Assembly: GCA_033977485.1 (NCBI GenBank) | Contig: CM066991.1 | Location: 29,509,850 to 29,573,849 of the forward strand | Reading direction: 5' to 3' | Source: Hydrangea macrophylla | Taxonomy: Eukaryota; Streptophyta; Magnoliopsida; Cornales; Hydrangeaceae | Length of the DNA stretch: 64,000 nucleotides | Shown here: positions 31,139 through 43,071 of the stretch, piece after piece | How the letters are laid out: the number at the start of each line of letters is the position of its first letter | Position numbering within the stretch: position 1 is the first letter of the stretch | Program-made: the position numbers and the translations under genes | Notes under the pieces: model-generated | Told to the model about the DNA's origin: nothing | The model's database searches: none | What the model saw: only the letters and a program-made list of their open reading frames with translations

Positions 31139-33171
31139 TAACCCCCAACTAGCTTATTACTAGTCCCTAGTGATAAAGCGATAGTAAAACAAACAAGCGA
31201 AACTAAACTATAACGACTAAAAGAAAAGAAAATAAACTAACCTAGATAAAGAGAAAATACCCACAAAAAATTCTTAAATTTATGTTTAAAAAGATAAAGA
31301 AAAACTTTTAACACTCCTTCCCATTCAATTGTCAACTCAGCTCTATAAAGACGTATTAATCTCAATCAAAGCATGAAAAAAATTCACATGCTCCTCATGC
31401 CACCAAGATAGATATAACATATGTATCACATCTATGCATCCATGTGTGTGTGGAGTTAACAGATATGCATCAAACCTTGTTTAGAGTTATCTAGACAATC
31501 ATACCTCTAGACTTTGTAGTTTAACTCAATTCTCACAGTGGTTCACACTCATAAAAGAACATCTCACAGAAACTTGTTTAAGAATGATCGAACATGGTAT
31601 GAAAGCTTTGATAAGAGTGAATTGTTGGATACTAATGCTTTCATACCTGACTCTATGAAGAACAGACATTTAGAGTGTGCAGTCTCACAAAAAGGATACA
31701 ATTTAATACAGGAGCAAAATACCGTGGATAACTCAATTCACACATTCATGTTTAAACTAGTTTGTTAAGAATCATTAACACTTTTTATTTTTGGTTTTAT
31801 CATGGTAGCCAAAGATGCAAAGAGAAAAAATGTGCATCTCAGTAAGTGATGTAGTCTATCTTCTCATTTCACTCTTCACACTTCTCCAACCAACTTCCAT
31901 TCTTGCATATGCTTCTCTTCTTTTAGTTCTTTATTTTTTTCTTTTTATTATTTTTTTTTCTTTTTTCTCTTTTTTTATTTAATTTTTATATACTCTTTTT
32001 CACATTCAAGTGTTTCTTTGTATAATTCTTTTTATGCAACAATTCCCACAACTACTATCTCTAATCACATACTTTGACAATTTATTCATGTTAGATGCGC
32101 AATGAGGTCCATTGGAGGTCAAGGTATAAGATTAGAAGTCTGTATTTTCATAATAGAATTGGCAATATTAAATTGGTGTGGGGTTAGAAAAGAAACGATT
32201 TCTTGAATGTAGGTAAAGGGATATGTACAGGGGTTAAGAAATGGATATCGATGGCTTAAATCATTTTCTTAATTTCTTAGTTTTAGCACTTCGGTGTTTA
32301 TCGAGTTTAGTTGGTAGATCCTGAACGTTCTCCTCTAATAAGCTTCCAAAAATGAAGAATTAATTGAGACTATTTCAACGAATTTTTATAAGCATAATCA
32401 AGAAAAACAATTCGAGTTTATGTGACAATTCCCTCAGAAACGAAGATTGGATCAAAACTCACCAAGGGTAATTAGTTTTCACTACTCATTCTGTTAACAC
32501 AATAGTCATATTAACTCCTTTTTAGATTTGCTACATAGCTATCGGCAAGTGTATATGGATGTTGGATACATGAAAGGTTTACACATGCAATCGTCCTAGT
32601 GATACTAGAAAAACGCGAGAGCATAATTCATGAAAGGACGAGACTTATATGAATGTATCATTGCATAATACTAGCTAAACAGGAGTGAAAGTTCAAAGTT
32701 ATTTTTATTATTATATATTTTATTATTTTTTTTTGTTTTTTTTTTCAAAATTGTGCTGAAATGGTATGATATTTGCAATGAAATTTGTGTAGAGTGTTAA
32801 GTGTGAAAATGTACAGGTGATTCACCTATCTACATCCTACCCCCAACTGAAAACAACGATGTCCTCAGAAGTTGGGTTTCCAAAATAAAATGGATGGGTA
32901 TCACCTGGTAGAAGCAAACCAATAACATCAAGCATAGCAACCTGTAATAGACCATACAATCTCTAAACAAACAAGATCAATAGATATAGAGTGATAAAAC
33001 ATGATCTATACATAGCAACATAACCAATCACTGAAAAAATAAAACAATAATAGGACAGAACAGTGATCAAAATATAAAAAATATCGAAAATAGTACCAGG
33101 AGAGGAAAGAGAGAAGACAAAAGAAATATAAATACAACAAATCTCTCACACCACTCAAGTACTAACATAAT
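31139..33171 (-). other. A4 3' untranslated region
   Basis: AT-rich, no supported gene. It holds the final polypurine tract (AGTTGGGGGTTA on the minus strand, 31139-31150), the conserved hairpin (31596-31647), T-rich stretches at about 31920-32000 and 32700-32745, and the distal tract (CAGTTGGGGGTAGGA on the minus strand, about 32835-32849). Confidence 0.7.
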
Positions 33172-33306
33172 CTAATCGACCGCGACCGGGTAGTCATCAG
33201 CAGCATCAGATGGAATCTCGATGGGTACAACAGGATCATCCTCACCTCCACCCTCAGCAACTGTAGAAGCCGTCACCGGGTCACTTAAGACACAACCGGA
33301 GGTAGT
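33172..33306 (-). pseudogene. ORF3 C-terminal tail (fragment)
   Basis: About 44 codons ending in TAG. DPVTASTVAEGGGEDDPVV and PIEIPSDAADD match the A1 ORF3 tail (DPATATTVAEGG, EILSDVPDDA) in the same order. Cut at 33306 by the T2 LTR. Confidence 0.75.
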
Positions 33307-36300
33307 TGTAGACACCCCGATTTTGACCAGACGTCATATCCAGGGATTGGTTATCACTAAAGACCGATGATGAGAATGACCGATGAAATTCGAAGATTTT
33401 CCAAAAAATTCAAATTCTTCAAAGATTCTCCAAATTAAGTTTCAAAATTGAAAATAAAAGAAAAAAAATTGGGTATTTAGGAGAATCCCAAACGTTGAAG
33501 AACGTATGAGAAAGTCAGTTTGGGGTTTCACCCTGAAAAATAGGATATGAAAGAAGTTTTTGAAAAGAAAATAAAAAGAGAAAATGAAAAGGAGTTTTGA
33601 AACTTAAAAAGAAGGTGTAAATTCTGTTAGCTGCGGCACGCGGCGAAGCAGGCTGCACTATCTGAGTACCGCGTCGGTATTCACTGAGTGCCGCTCGGCA
33701 TTCACTGAGTGCCGAAAGCAAACAAGTCGTCGAGTGCTGTGCAATGTAATAGTCTATTTTTCTCATTTGTTCTAGAAGAAAACTTTGCACATGGGGTTTT
33801 ACCCGAATTTACCCATATAACCTTGTAATGTTAGTTTATATAAACAGACTTTCATCTCCATTATAAGGGGCTTCTTAAACTTTTGAATCAAATTGATATA
33901 CACAAGAGTTATATGTATACAATAGAGAGAATTGAGATGAAGAAAGAGATTTTTCTTGAAGAATTTGAAGAATTGAAGAAGAATTTGAAGATTTTTGAAG
34001 GATTTCACAAGAGATAGAAGAAATCGTTGAGGTCATAGAGGTAACCTCTCAACCATTTGTAGAGTTAGGCAAATTCAATCACAAATTCATAGTGCTAGGA
34101 TCTTTTACACATTCATAAAACCTCTCTTCCCACCTCATTTCATCACACACATCACATAGAATTATGATAGTTCATTAGCTTGGATCTAAATGAGCCTTGG
34201 GTTTAAAAAATTTGAGTTGATATTGAAGAATTGGCTCTTTTGAACCTTCTTAAGTGAATTTTGATTTTAAATTTCTAATTTTCTTTTTTGAAATTCATAA
34301 GGTTTTATGTGTCCCTTTGAGTCCCTTTGAATTTGATGTATTAGTTTCCTATGATCCTATGATTTATATGGAGATTAAGATGGATCATGGTCATATCTAC
34401 ACATAGTTGGTGAGATTCAAGTCTTAGCTCATGATTTGGATCTCCCTACTAGGGATCTTATGGATTCCATACTATATTTCATAGAGATTTGTGTAGATTT
34501 GGGTCTTATTTAGTCTCCAAGGACCATTAATTTGTGAGGAGAATGGCATGCCATAGTTTTAATTTCCTCAAGGATCATATGTTTGAGAGAGGATTTAGAT
34601 GTAAGTTTTCATAGTTTGTTTGTTACAATCTAGGGAACTTGAATATTCAAAGGTCCCTTAGATTGAATAAAGCCTTAGGATTCTCTTACTATATTTTCAA
34701 ATATGAAATCGATGATAGAGATCCATTAAGGTCAAATATGTTGATCTCTTTATATTTCATCACTTATTCCAATAGTCATAATCATGCTTGATCCTAGTTC
34801 TCTCTAGAATCATGGATCAAGTTTGATTCAAAATATAAACACTAAACTAACAATGGTGCAGTGAATCCTCAAAACCCACTATGATCAAAGATTTTTCATT
34901 ATATCATTGTATATTGGAATGGGATGAGACCAATTGAAGGATGTTCATAACTCACTTAAGTACCTCTGTGATTTTTTTTCTTGACGAAATTCCATGTTTA
35001 AGATGGTTTAGTCTTATGATTTCAAAGCAAGCAACTCTCTGTCCAAAATTCCATAACAGTAAGTCTATTTTAAAGCTAATAAATCAGAACCTTAACCGAA
35101 CTTTTTTGGCCTCCAATAATTTTTTATTGTGTTAGGAAGATACCCTAAAAAGATCTAAGTGTTTCTCATTTGTTTACTATTTTTATAAAATCATACAAAA
35201 ACTTTGGACAGAGAGTTACAGATTCCTGAGTGATGTTTTGTATTTTCTTATTCCCAAAGATCTAACCGTTCAAACCTTGATTTTATTTTTGGGTTAGAAA
35301 ATAGACTCATAGAAGTATTTCATATAAAAATATCATTAAGATCCAACCGTTGGAAGCATAGTTTTTCTATCTTTGAAAGTCTGGTTTGCTCTCTGTAATT
35401 CATGAGAAACTGTCACTGTTTTTGTCTAACCTCATTGATTTTAACGTAAATAGTTTCCTAATGTTTTGGGATCCAAATCATGTTTTGAATAATGATAATT
35501 TAGCTTAAATTCAGAGGCTAAATGATCCAAGTTAGTGAATATTTCATAGTTTGTCCTTTTACATATCCATGTATTCATCCATAGATATTGTTATTTGTAT
35601 TTAGGATCTAGCTCTAGGATATTTTGTTCCCCAATTGAACCTAGTTGTGAGTTCCTTATAATCATGTTGGGATTATACTACTTCTATATGGACATTGCAT
35701 TAGCTCCTAGTTGAGACTTGCATATCTATAGAGGTGATATGTTCTCAACTAACTAGAAGGAATCCATAAATAGGTCAATTCCTTCCATGCTTGATAGATT
35801 TAAGCTAGAAGCTTAGGGTTGATTTTTTGATATCTTTTATCAAGGCATGTGTACTAATCTTTGTTTTGTAGCACATTTGAGGTACAATTTCTCAACCTTC
35901 TCTAGTGTAATTCACTTCTTTGATTTTAATTGATTTTCGACTCTATGTTTACATGCGTTAGAGACCTTTTCTTAGGTTTTATTTTATATGTATGCATTGC
36001 ACGTTTCTATTTTGTGGCCGAATATCGGTTAAGTTCTCTAGTTCCCTATTTGTACATCATTTTGCTTGCTACTTAAATTATGTGGATTATGAATGCTATT
36101 TTATCGTTAACAATTTTGCACCATTTTCAACATGCTTGTGTAATGTATTATTTATATATATGTACTAGTTGAGGGCATGCTTAGATTAATAATTCGACTA
36201 AAGAGGATGTTGAGTAGAGCCTATCGCGAGATAGGATGAGATGGGGTTTTAGTTCGACGGGCTCCTTCGCCTCTCATTCCATAATCCCCGGACCTATAAA

Positions 36301-36445
36301 TCTTTGGTTTCCCAAAAAATCAGTTTGCTTTAAAATGGTTTCTTAATTTTCCCTTTAAAAATTAAGTGACGACTCGTATTTGAATATGAAATTTGAAAAA
36401 TGTGTTTTTTAAAACTAAAAGTTGGCCCAAATGCCGGTATCCACA
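33307..36445 (+). repeat. T2 5' LTR, Ogre/Tat type (3.14 kb)
   Basis: It starts TGTAGACACCCC and ends GGTATCCACA, followed by ATC and the primer site. A TATA box (TATATAAA) is at 33837-33844. The 3' quarter contains GACGGGCTCCTTCGCCTCTC and CATAATCCCCGGACC, shared in outline with the LTRs at 17281 and 61891. No gene inside; short ORFs are accidental. Confidence 0.88.
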
Positions 36446-36448
36446 ATC

Positions 36449-36474
36449 TGGCGACTCTGCTGGGGATCGAACCC
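36449..36474 (+). other. Primer binding site, tRNA-Arg type
   Basis: TGGCGACTCTGCTGGGGATC and the next six bases directly follow the LTR end. The complement ends in ...GAGTCGCCA, the form of a tRNA 3' end with CCA. Ogre elements are known to use a tRNA-Arg primer. The match extends unusually far, about 26 bases, well into the T arm. Confidence 0.85.
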
Positions 36475-37856
36475 AGAATCTCTGGTTTCGCAGACCAAAA
36501 TTCTGATTTTGGGTTAACTCGAGGATTAGACTTGAAAGCATCCTTTTAATCAAATTAGTTAATTTTTGTGTGCCCGTTGCATTGCACTTACATGTGTCGC
36601 TAGTCGATTGCATGGAACTATGACCTTGGAGGCTCGGGGTAACCCGGTTGTTCAAGCCATCATGGGACTGTGTGATCACCCTTGATCTCGTACCATGTGT
36701 AGGTATATGAAGCATCCTATTGGATGTGTGTCAGAGGTCCCTTATTTGACCAAAACCCGGCCTTTGTATGATAACTTCTTTAGAACCTTTCAATCTAGGA
36801 AATAAATTCTTGATTGATTATGTGCTAGGAAGTTTTGTATGCCCGAAAGGGATTACTCAAGATGAGGATGATGGTTGCTTGATGAAAGATATGTAACCTT
36901 CTAATCACTTTTAAGCAATTCTCTTCATGTCCTATAACATTTGAGAACATGTCAAATATTGATTATAAGATTAACATCTCTTATATCATATTTAGCTAAG
37001 CATCATTGACCTTGTATGTATCCGAATTCATGAAAAGTACGGTGATAATCTGATCATGTGATCCTTCTACCCAAAGAATTTTAAATCCATCTTTGAAAGC
37101 AAACAAATTTTTGTTATCTTTGTTCCAAGGTATTCAATTCCTCTTTCGAAAATCTTTGGAGTTCACTTTTTGATTAAAATTTCAAGTCAACCATCTTTGA
37201 AAGAAGAACCCAAAATTCTTGAAAGATTTTGAAAAGTTTCACCAACTAAAGAAATGCTTTTCAAAGCAAAATTTGGACCCAATCACCTTTTGGTTGAGGA
37301 ATATAATCCAAAATTCTTGAGAATTGTATTTAAGAGATCTCCCTAATTAAAAAAAAATGCTTTTCAAATGAATTTCAAAGCAAAGTTTCAACCGAATCAT
37401 CTTTTGTTGAAAAATGTTGTTGCCTTTAAAGGAAAGCTTCTTAAGAATTTGAAAGATCCCATCATCTAGGGAAATGCTTGTCACATAAATTTCAAAAATT
37501 CTAAAATTTTCAAACTTTAAAGGGGTAATGGGGATCACATTGAAAGGAGAAATTAGCGCACTTGACATGGGTGAGGATTTTATATGCTTATGTGTTTATG
37601 TGCTAGAATTAGAATTTCCTTTTTTTTGTATATAGAGTAGGCACACATGCATTTGCATCCGCATGATATATGGGCCATTCATGAAAAATTTCTTAAAAAG
37701 CATTTGCAAGAAAATAACAAAATAAAGAAAATTTCTTTGATTTTGAAATTTAAACAAATAGATAAAAGAATAAAATGTGGTTGTAGGTAAAAGATAGAAT
37801 CAACTACGAGCACAGTCTAGTACAGAGATTCTACTGCAAGGTTAGTAAGAAGTGAG
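36475..37856 (+). other. T2 leader, non-coding
   Basis: About 1.4 kb between primer site and gag start. AT-rich and with no supported ORF. Several near-repeats of CTTTTGGTTGA, CTTTGAAAG and ATTCTTGA-AG are visible at 37080-37500. Nothing else recognised. Confidence 0.6.
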
Positions 37857-39760
37857 ATGGCACAAGAAGCAAAAGCAAGAGAGATAGCAGAATTGAGGGC
37901 CATAATGGAACAATAGACAGGTCAGATGACAAGGATGATGACCATGATGGAAACACTAGCACGACAGCCGCCAGTTGTCGATCCTCCTCCACCTATTATG
38001 GAGGATGATTGGTTCAATGATCTAGAAAGAGCTGAAATGCCGATGGCAGAAAAGGAAAGGATAGAGAAAGAAAACGCTAAGAGAGAGAAGCTGATGACCG
38101 AGAAAGTAGAGAAACTGGAAAGGATAGTCCAAAAGGCCCACGGAGTAGACACTTACTTGCTGGAACTAGAAAGGTTATATAAAGGGGTTTGTGAAGTATT
38201 ACCTGCAGGATTCAAAATGCTTGTATTCGATAAGTTTGATGGGATGGGAAACCCCCGTAGCCATATTAGGATGTGTATAGGGGCTTTTCAGCCAAGCGAC
38301 TTAAGCACGACCATGATGGCTATTTTGTTTCAACAAGCATTAACTGGAGCTTCCTACTCATGGTACCTTACATTAGAGCCTGGCAAGACCAAAATTTGGG
38401 AGGAGGTTGTCAAGTCATTCGTAGCCCAGTAAGAGTATAATCAAGATTTGAATGTTACCGTCAGAGATCTAGAGACTACCCGGCAGGGGAGCAAGGAATC
38501 TTTTGCTGAATATCTGAGCCATTGGAGAGGGAAAGCAGCTAAAATGGTATAAGGGCCGACCAAGAAAGAACAAATCCGGATGCTAATGAAAAATCTCCAG
38601 CCCGTCTACCAAGAAAGAATGAGGCTTCAATCCATTAACACCTTTGTCGAAGTATTTGATGTGGGAACAGAGATCAAAGACATGATACAAGAGGGGTTAA
38701 TCAAGAAAGAGGAACCAGTAAACAGGTATAGACATCCAAATTATGAGATAGGAGGAGGTAATTCAAGATCTACAAACGTGATTGCGTTAAGCGAACTAGA
38801 GAAGAAGTTCAATACAGCCAGGAGTTACCCAAAGAGGGGATAGGATAAGCCTTTGAGAAAGTTTTCAGACATGGGAGTATCATTGACCACTGCTCTGGAT
38901 AGGCTATAAGCAAAGGGACACCTCCACCTATTGGAACCGTGACTGAGGCCAAACCCACCACCCCCAAATTTCAAAGCTGATCTATACTACAAATTCCATC
39001 AAGAGCAGGGACACTCAACTGATCGATGCTTAAGGCTGAGACATGAAATCCAAGATCTGATAGATAAGAAGGTAATATCTGAACCGCCCGCCGATCCGCC
39101 GAACGTCACCAAGAATCCATTCCCAAATCATCATGCGGTACCACCACTCGAAATTTACTATTTAGAAAGTGAAGAAAGCTCTTTTGATCCATCAACATTG
39201 ATCACTAAGTTGGCGTGCCCGAGAAAGTATTATCAGATGCTAGGGGATTTGGAAGTCTGCACCTTGGGTAAGCTAGTGGATGGAAACGAGGGAAAAGTAA
39301 TAGAAAAGGCTGGTACTAAGGATTGGTGGGCGCCTAAAGTCGATAGCACTATTTGGTACAAAAGGTACGATAGCTAGAGTGTCAATAAAGTTACGGAGGA
39401 TCTTTGGTATGAAAGTGAAAAAGAAGAAGAAAATCCAGAAGTTACCAAAGCACAGGATGATCTTTGGTTTAAAGAAGAGGTCAGTCATTTAACACGGTCA
39501 GGAAGGCATTTCAAACCGCACGAACTTGAGAAAGATTACCAAGGCCAGGAATTGGATAAGGGTAAAGGGAAAATGAATAAGGAAGAAGAGGAAGATAGGG
39601 TCTTGAGACAGATGAAGAAGACACATGCGAATATCACCATTTGGGGGTTATTAATTGCCTCCTAGCATCATAGGCAAGCAGTCCTCGATTCTCTCAATCG
39701 GTCAGATGTCTCCATCAACATCACACTAGAGAATCTCATTGGCATGATCAACAAAAGCTT
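37857..39760 (+). pseudogene. gag: Ogre/Tat gag
   Basis: ATG at 37857 (MAQEAKAREIAELRAIMEQ), with a TAG 20 codons in where Gln is expected. A coiled-coil region (KERIEKENAKREKLM, EKVEKLERIVQK) follows, then the capsid domain: VFDKFDGMGNPRSHIRMC, FQQALTGASYSWYL, LEPGKTKIWEEVVKSF and FAEYLSHWRGKAAKM (38217-38550). The C-terminal knuckle-like motif YKFHQEQGHSTDRC-LRLRHEIQDLID lies at about 38990-39075, then an acidic linker to LTRSGRHFKPHE. Most of gag is in one frame, with stops at about 38430, 38550 and 38841. The element's RNA-packaging protein, now broken. Confidence 0.87.
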
Positions 39761-40480
39761 AACTCTCACTATCTCGTTTGCCAAAGCTGACTTACCACTT
39801 GGGGGACCCGCTCACAATAAGCCGTTGCACATTACTGTAGAGTGCCTAGGAAATTCTTTGCCCGCTTGTCTTGTTGACAATGAGTCTGCATTAAATGTAT
39901 GCCCATTTTAAATAGCTAAAAGGATGGGGCTTGATGAATCTACGTTTATACCATCAGAGTAAAAGGTAAGGGCTTATGACAATACTCAGTGAGCAGTTAT
40001 GGGGATCATCTTTCTAAATCTCTCTATTGGAATGGGGGAAAAGGAGGCCAAATATTAAATCATCAACACTCCTGCATCATTCAATCTGTTTTTGAGAAGG
40101 CCATAGCTGGACAGTTTGGGTGCCATCCTATCAACCATCCATCAGAAAGTCAAATACATTTGGAAGAATAAGGTTTGCGATATTTGGGGGGATAGTTTGA
40201 TGCATGTGTTTGAGGCATCATCTAGTGCCCCAATTTTGGAAGTACAAATGCAAGAGGAAGAGACAAGCTTGGGCAGGTTCCAGTTCATCAATATGATAGA
40301 TGATACCAAGCCGAAAGAGTTTTTACCGCTTTACTTCGATCAGTATGCAAGTCCGTTGGTGGCCAAAATTATGAGAAAAATGGGATTCTTCCCGGGGATG
40401 GGTTTGGGTAAAAAGCACCAAGATTGCCAGAATTTTCAAAAATTATCTCAGAAACTCATACTTGCGGGATAGGAGATCAA
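39761..40480 (+). pseudogene. Ogre/Tat protease and G-patch region
   Basis: Protease: HITVECLGNSLPACLVDNESALNVC (loop D-N-E-S) then AYDNTQ* and INTPASFNLFLRRP. The G-patch-type motif KIMRKMGFFPGMGLGKKHQ follows (about 40360-40425). G-patch after protease is typical of Ogre/Tat. Stops at 39908, 39960, 39990 and 40058. Confidence 0.83.
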
Positions 40481-41467
40481 CCAATGAAGGAAGAATTGAG
40501 GAAAAAGAAGAAAGCGGCCGATACGCTAATAGAACCTCACTTGAAGACTCTCAATGGATACTTTGTCAATTAAGGGGAGGATTTTCCATTTTGCGGTTTC
40601 CCAGAGCCGTGGTTGGATAACATGGAAAAAGGTATGAAGCCGTGATTCGAGATTTTCTTTGCACGTGACTTTTTTGAATATCAAAACCCTTACCTTCAAA
40701 TACCTACGAAGTCCACCACCATTCAGGATTGGGTGTGTACTTTGGATGGCTTGGGAATGAAAGACTTGCTAGAAGATGAACACAGAGGAATCAAAAAAGT
40801 TAGCACTGGGGAAAGTGTGATTGAAGATGAGAAAAGCAGAGATGAAGAAGAAAGTAAGGAAAATGCAGAAGGGGAGAAGTCAGAACAGGAAGTCGAACCA
40901 TGGAAAGAGGAAATTGGAGAAATTACTCGAACCAGTGATAAGTATCCCCCTCACCCAGAGTCTATATTGGTCCAAATGAGGCGTCTTTCAAATTCTATGT
41001 CTGTTGTAATCGCTCCCAAGAAAGTTAATGAGAATATGACTAATTCGGTTTACTCGACTACGGAAAATAATTGTGATGCATATGATGAATGTAGTGAAAT
41101 ACCAGATGAATCATTGAAGGCACTTTACGATTAATTTGGGAAATGAAGATAATTCACAAAATGTTTCCATTGGCTCCACACTTAGTAATGAGGAGAGCAA
41201 AGAGTTAATCAATTTATTAAATGAATTCAAAGATGTCTTTGCATGGTCCTATGATGATATGCCAGGAATTGTTCCAGAAATAGTCCAATATCATATCCCT
41301 CTCTTCCCAAACTCAAAACCTGTAAAACAAAATTTGAGGCGAATGAGGCCTGAATGGGCACTAAAAGTGAAGAAGTTGAAAAGCAGTTAGGAGTTGGATT
41401 CTTGATTGTCACCGACTATCCAGAATGGGTCGCTAATATTGTACCAGTCCCAAAAGAGGATGGTCAC
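40481..41467 (+). pseudogene. Ogre/Tat linker and RT N-terminus
   Basis: LNGYFVN*GEDFPFCGFPEPWLD is the lineage's conserved block before RT, matching TB. An acidic linker (about 40733-41130) leads to RT: IGSTLSNEESKELINLLNEF, VFAWSYDDMPGIVPEIVQ, then EWVANIVPVPKEDG, where the A2 LTR begins at 41468. The RT palm is absent here. Confidence 0.85.
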
Positions 41468-43071
41468 TGGCACGACTAAAAAGTTGTGCGCGCTTATGTG
41501 CTATACCCAAGTGTAGGTAGACGTACAAGTAGTAATTTGGTAAGACCAGGTCGATCCCACAGGGAAGGTGTTAAACTAAAAACTTAGACTAAACTCTAAA
41601 GGAAAAAGGAAAATTCAAGATTTAAAACAAGGTGTAGGACACGAAGTTCTATAGACTATAACTACTAGAGCAATTAAAGTAAACTAATGATTAACTAATT
41701 AACGAAAGCGATGTTTTAAAAGCGGTTTTCTTTATATAAAAGGAATGTTGGGATTACACGAATCCGCAGCGATCATGCCATCTACCATGCAATTACATTT
41801 AAGCTCTAAGGAGTGTGTCTATCTACAGTATTGCGTATTTTCTAAAGATAGAGAATCAATAGTCCGTTCATAGCCAGGACTACATCATCACATTTGTTTC
41901 CAAAACACATGAATGTGGTTTAAAACAATAGTTAAGTCTCGCATTCTGAATGGTGTTAGCATTCAAAATGGTTTGCAAAAGTTATTGAAGAAAAATGCCT
42001 TAAGGCTTAATGTAATGAAACTATTTTGAAAAACTGAGCATTTGGGAACAGTTTTATAACAAATCTCAAAAGCAGAAAGTATTGGAATACTGCAAAAAGA
42101 CTTCTCAAGAATCTGAAGGTTCAACCGATCGACGCGCTTTCGATCGATTGAATATCATCATCTCTCGAGCAATCGAAATGGCTTCGATCGCTTGACTACG
42201 TGTCTACTTCGATTAATCGATTTACTTCGATCAATCGATTGAGTGCAGGTTTTATATTTCTGCATGGCAGAGGCTGGAGATCACTATTTCATTGTGATCT
42301 CCTAACATAGGGACTACTCAGACATGGTCTGGAGTGTCACGAATTAGTTTTTAACATAAAAGTTCATTAAAGGCATGTTTGGTTGTGATTTTAACATAAA
42401 ATCTATAGAGCTAAGTGATTTAAAACTACTACTACGATAGCTATCAATTCTAACAGATTAAACTACGATTTTAAGCGACTAGAATGTGAATAACTTGAGA
42501 TTGCAGAACCTGGAATAGAAGAACTTATATTAAACTATAGAAATCAATCCCAAAAGCTATATCCAAAGCTTCAAACATACAAAAAATCAAGAATAAACTC
42601 TCCTCTCTACATGTAAACTGATAAAAACTAAAATGGGCGTCCCTATTGACGTGAACAAATTGAATATATATACTAATAAAAGTCATATTCGATCGATCGA
42701 ACATCACTCGATCGATCGAACATCACTCGATCGATTGAACTTCTGGAAATCTCGAGCACTTAAACCTTCTTCGATCGATCGAAACTTCGATCGCTTGAAT
42801 GATCTTCGATTGCTCGAGACTCACTTTTCATGTTTAAACTGTCTTTATTAAAATCCAGCATCCCTTTTATCCTGCTTATTCATTTCTTCACACAGCAAGC
42901 GGTGATCTGCACAAATTATAGCTAAAACAATACAACTTATCATAGATTAATCATATTATGTAAAAGTTGGCATTGTAATCCAAATTGCAGATTTTCAAGG
43001 GAGTTGTAGACTTAATCAGTGTATTTCTTTATTTTAGCGCAGTTATATTTTACAAATACCCACGCTTGTCA
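41468..43071 (-). repeat. A2 LTR, Athila type (1.6 kb)
   Basis: In minus sense it starts TGACAAGCGTGGG and ends TCGTGCCA. A TATA box (TATATATA) is at 42664-42671. Arrays of TTCGATCGATCGAA-type palindromes lie at 42689-42817 (upstream of TATA) and 42115-42243 (downstream). It truncates T2 RT. Confidence 0.82.
42115..42817 (-). repeat. Two palindrome arrays of the A2 LTR (42115-42243 and 42689-42817)
   Basis: Units include ATTCGATCGATCGAAC, CTCGATCGATCGAAC, CTCGATCGATTGAAC, TTCGATCGATCGAAAC and decayed TTCGATCGCTTGAA, TCGATTGCTCGAG. The upstream array starts less than 20 bp from the TATA box. Confidence 0.85.

Larger units (their letters stand above)
29515..33306 (-). mobile_element. A4: minus-strand Athila fragment (LTR, 3' UTR, ORF3 tail)
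   Basis: It reads, from right to left, ORF3 tail (33172-33306), polypurine tracts, 3' UTR and LTR, so only the 3' part of an Athila is kept. It interrupts TB integrase on the left and is cut on the right by the T2 LTR at 33307. The remainder of A4 has not been seen elsewhere in the window. Confidence 0.85.
33307..41467 (+). mobile_element. T2: Ogre/Tat element, 5' half
   Basis: LTR, primer site, long leader, gag, protease, G-patch region and start of RT, all plus strand. It is interrupted at 41467 by the LTR of A2. The integrase remnant at 59613-61890 could be its far side, with the intervening pol lost, but no join can be proven. Confidence 0.85.
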
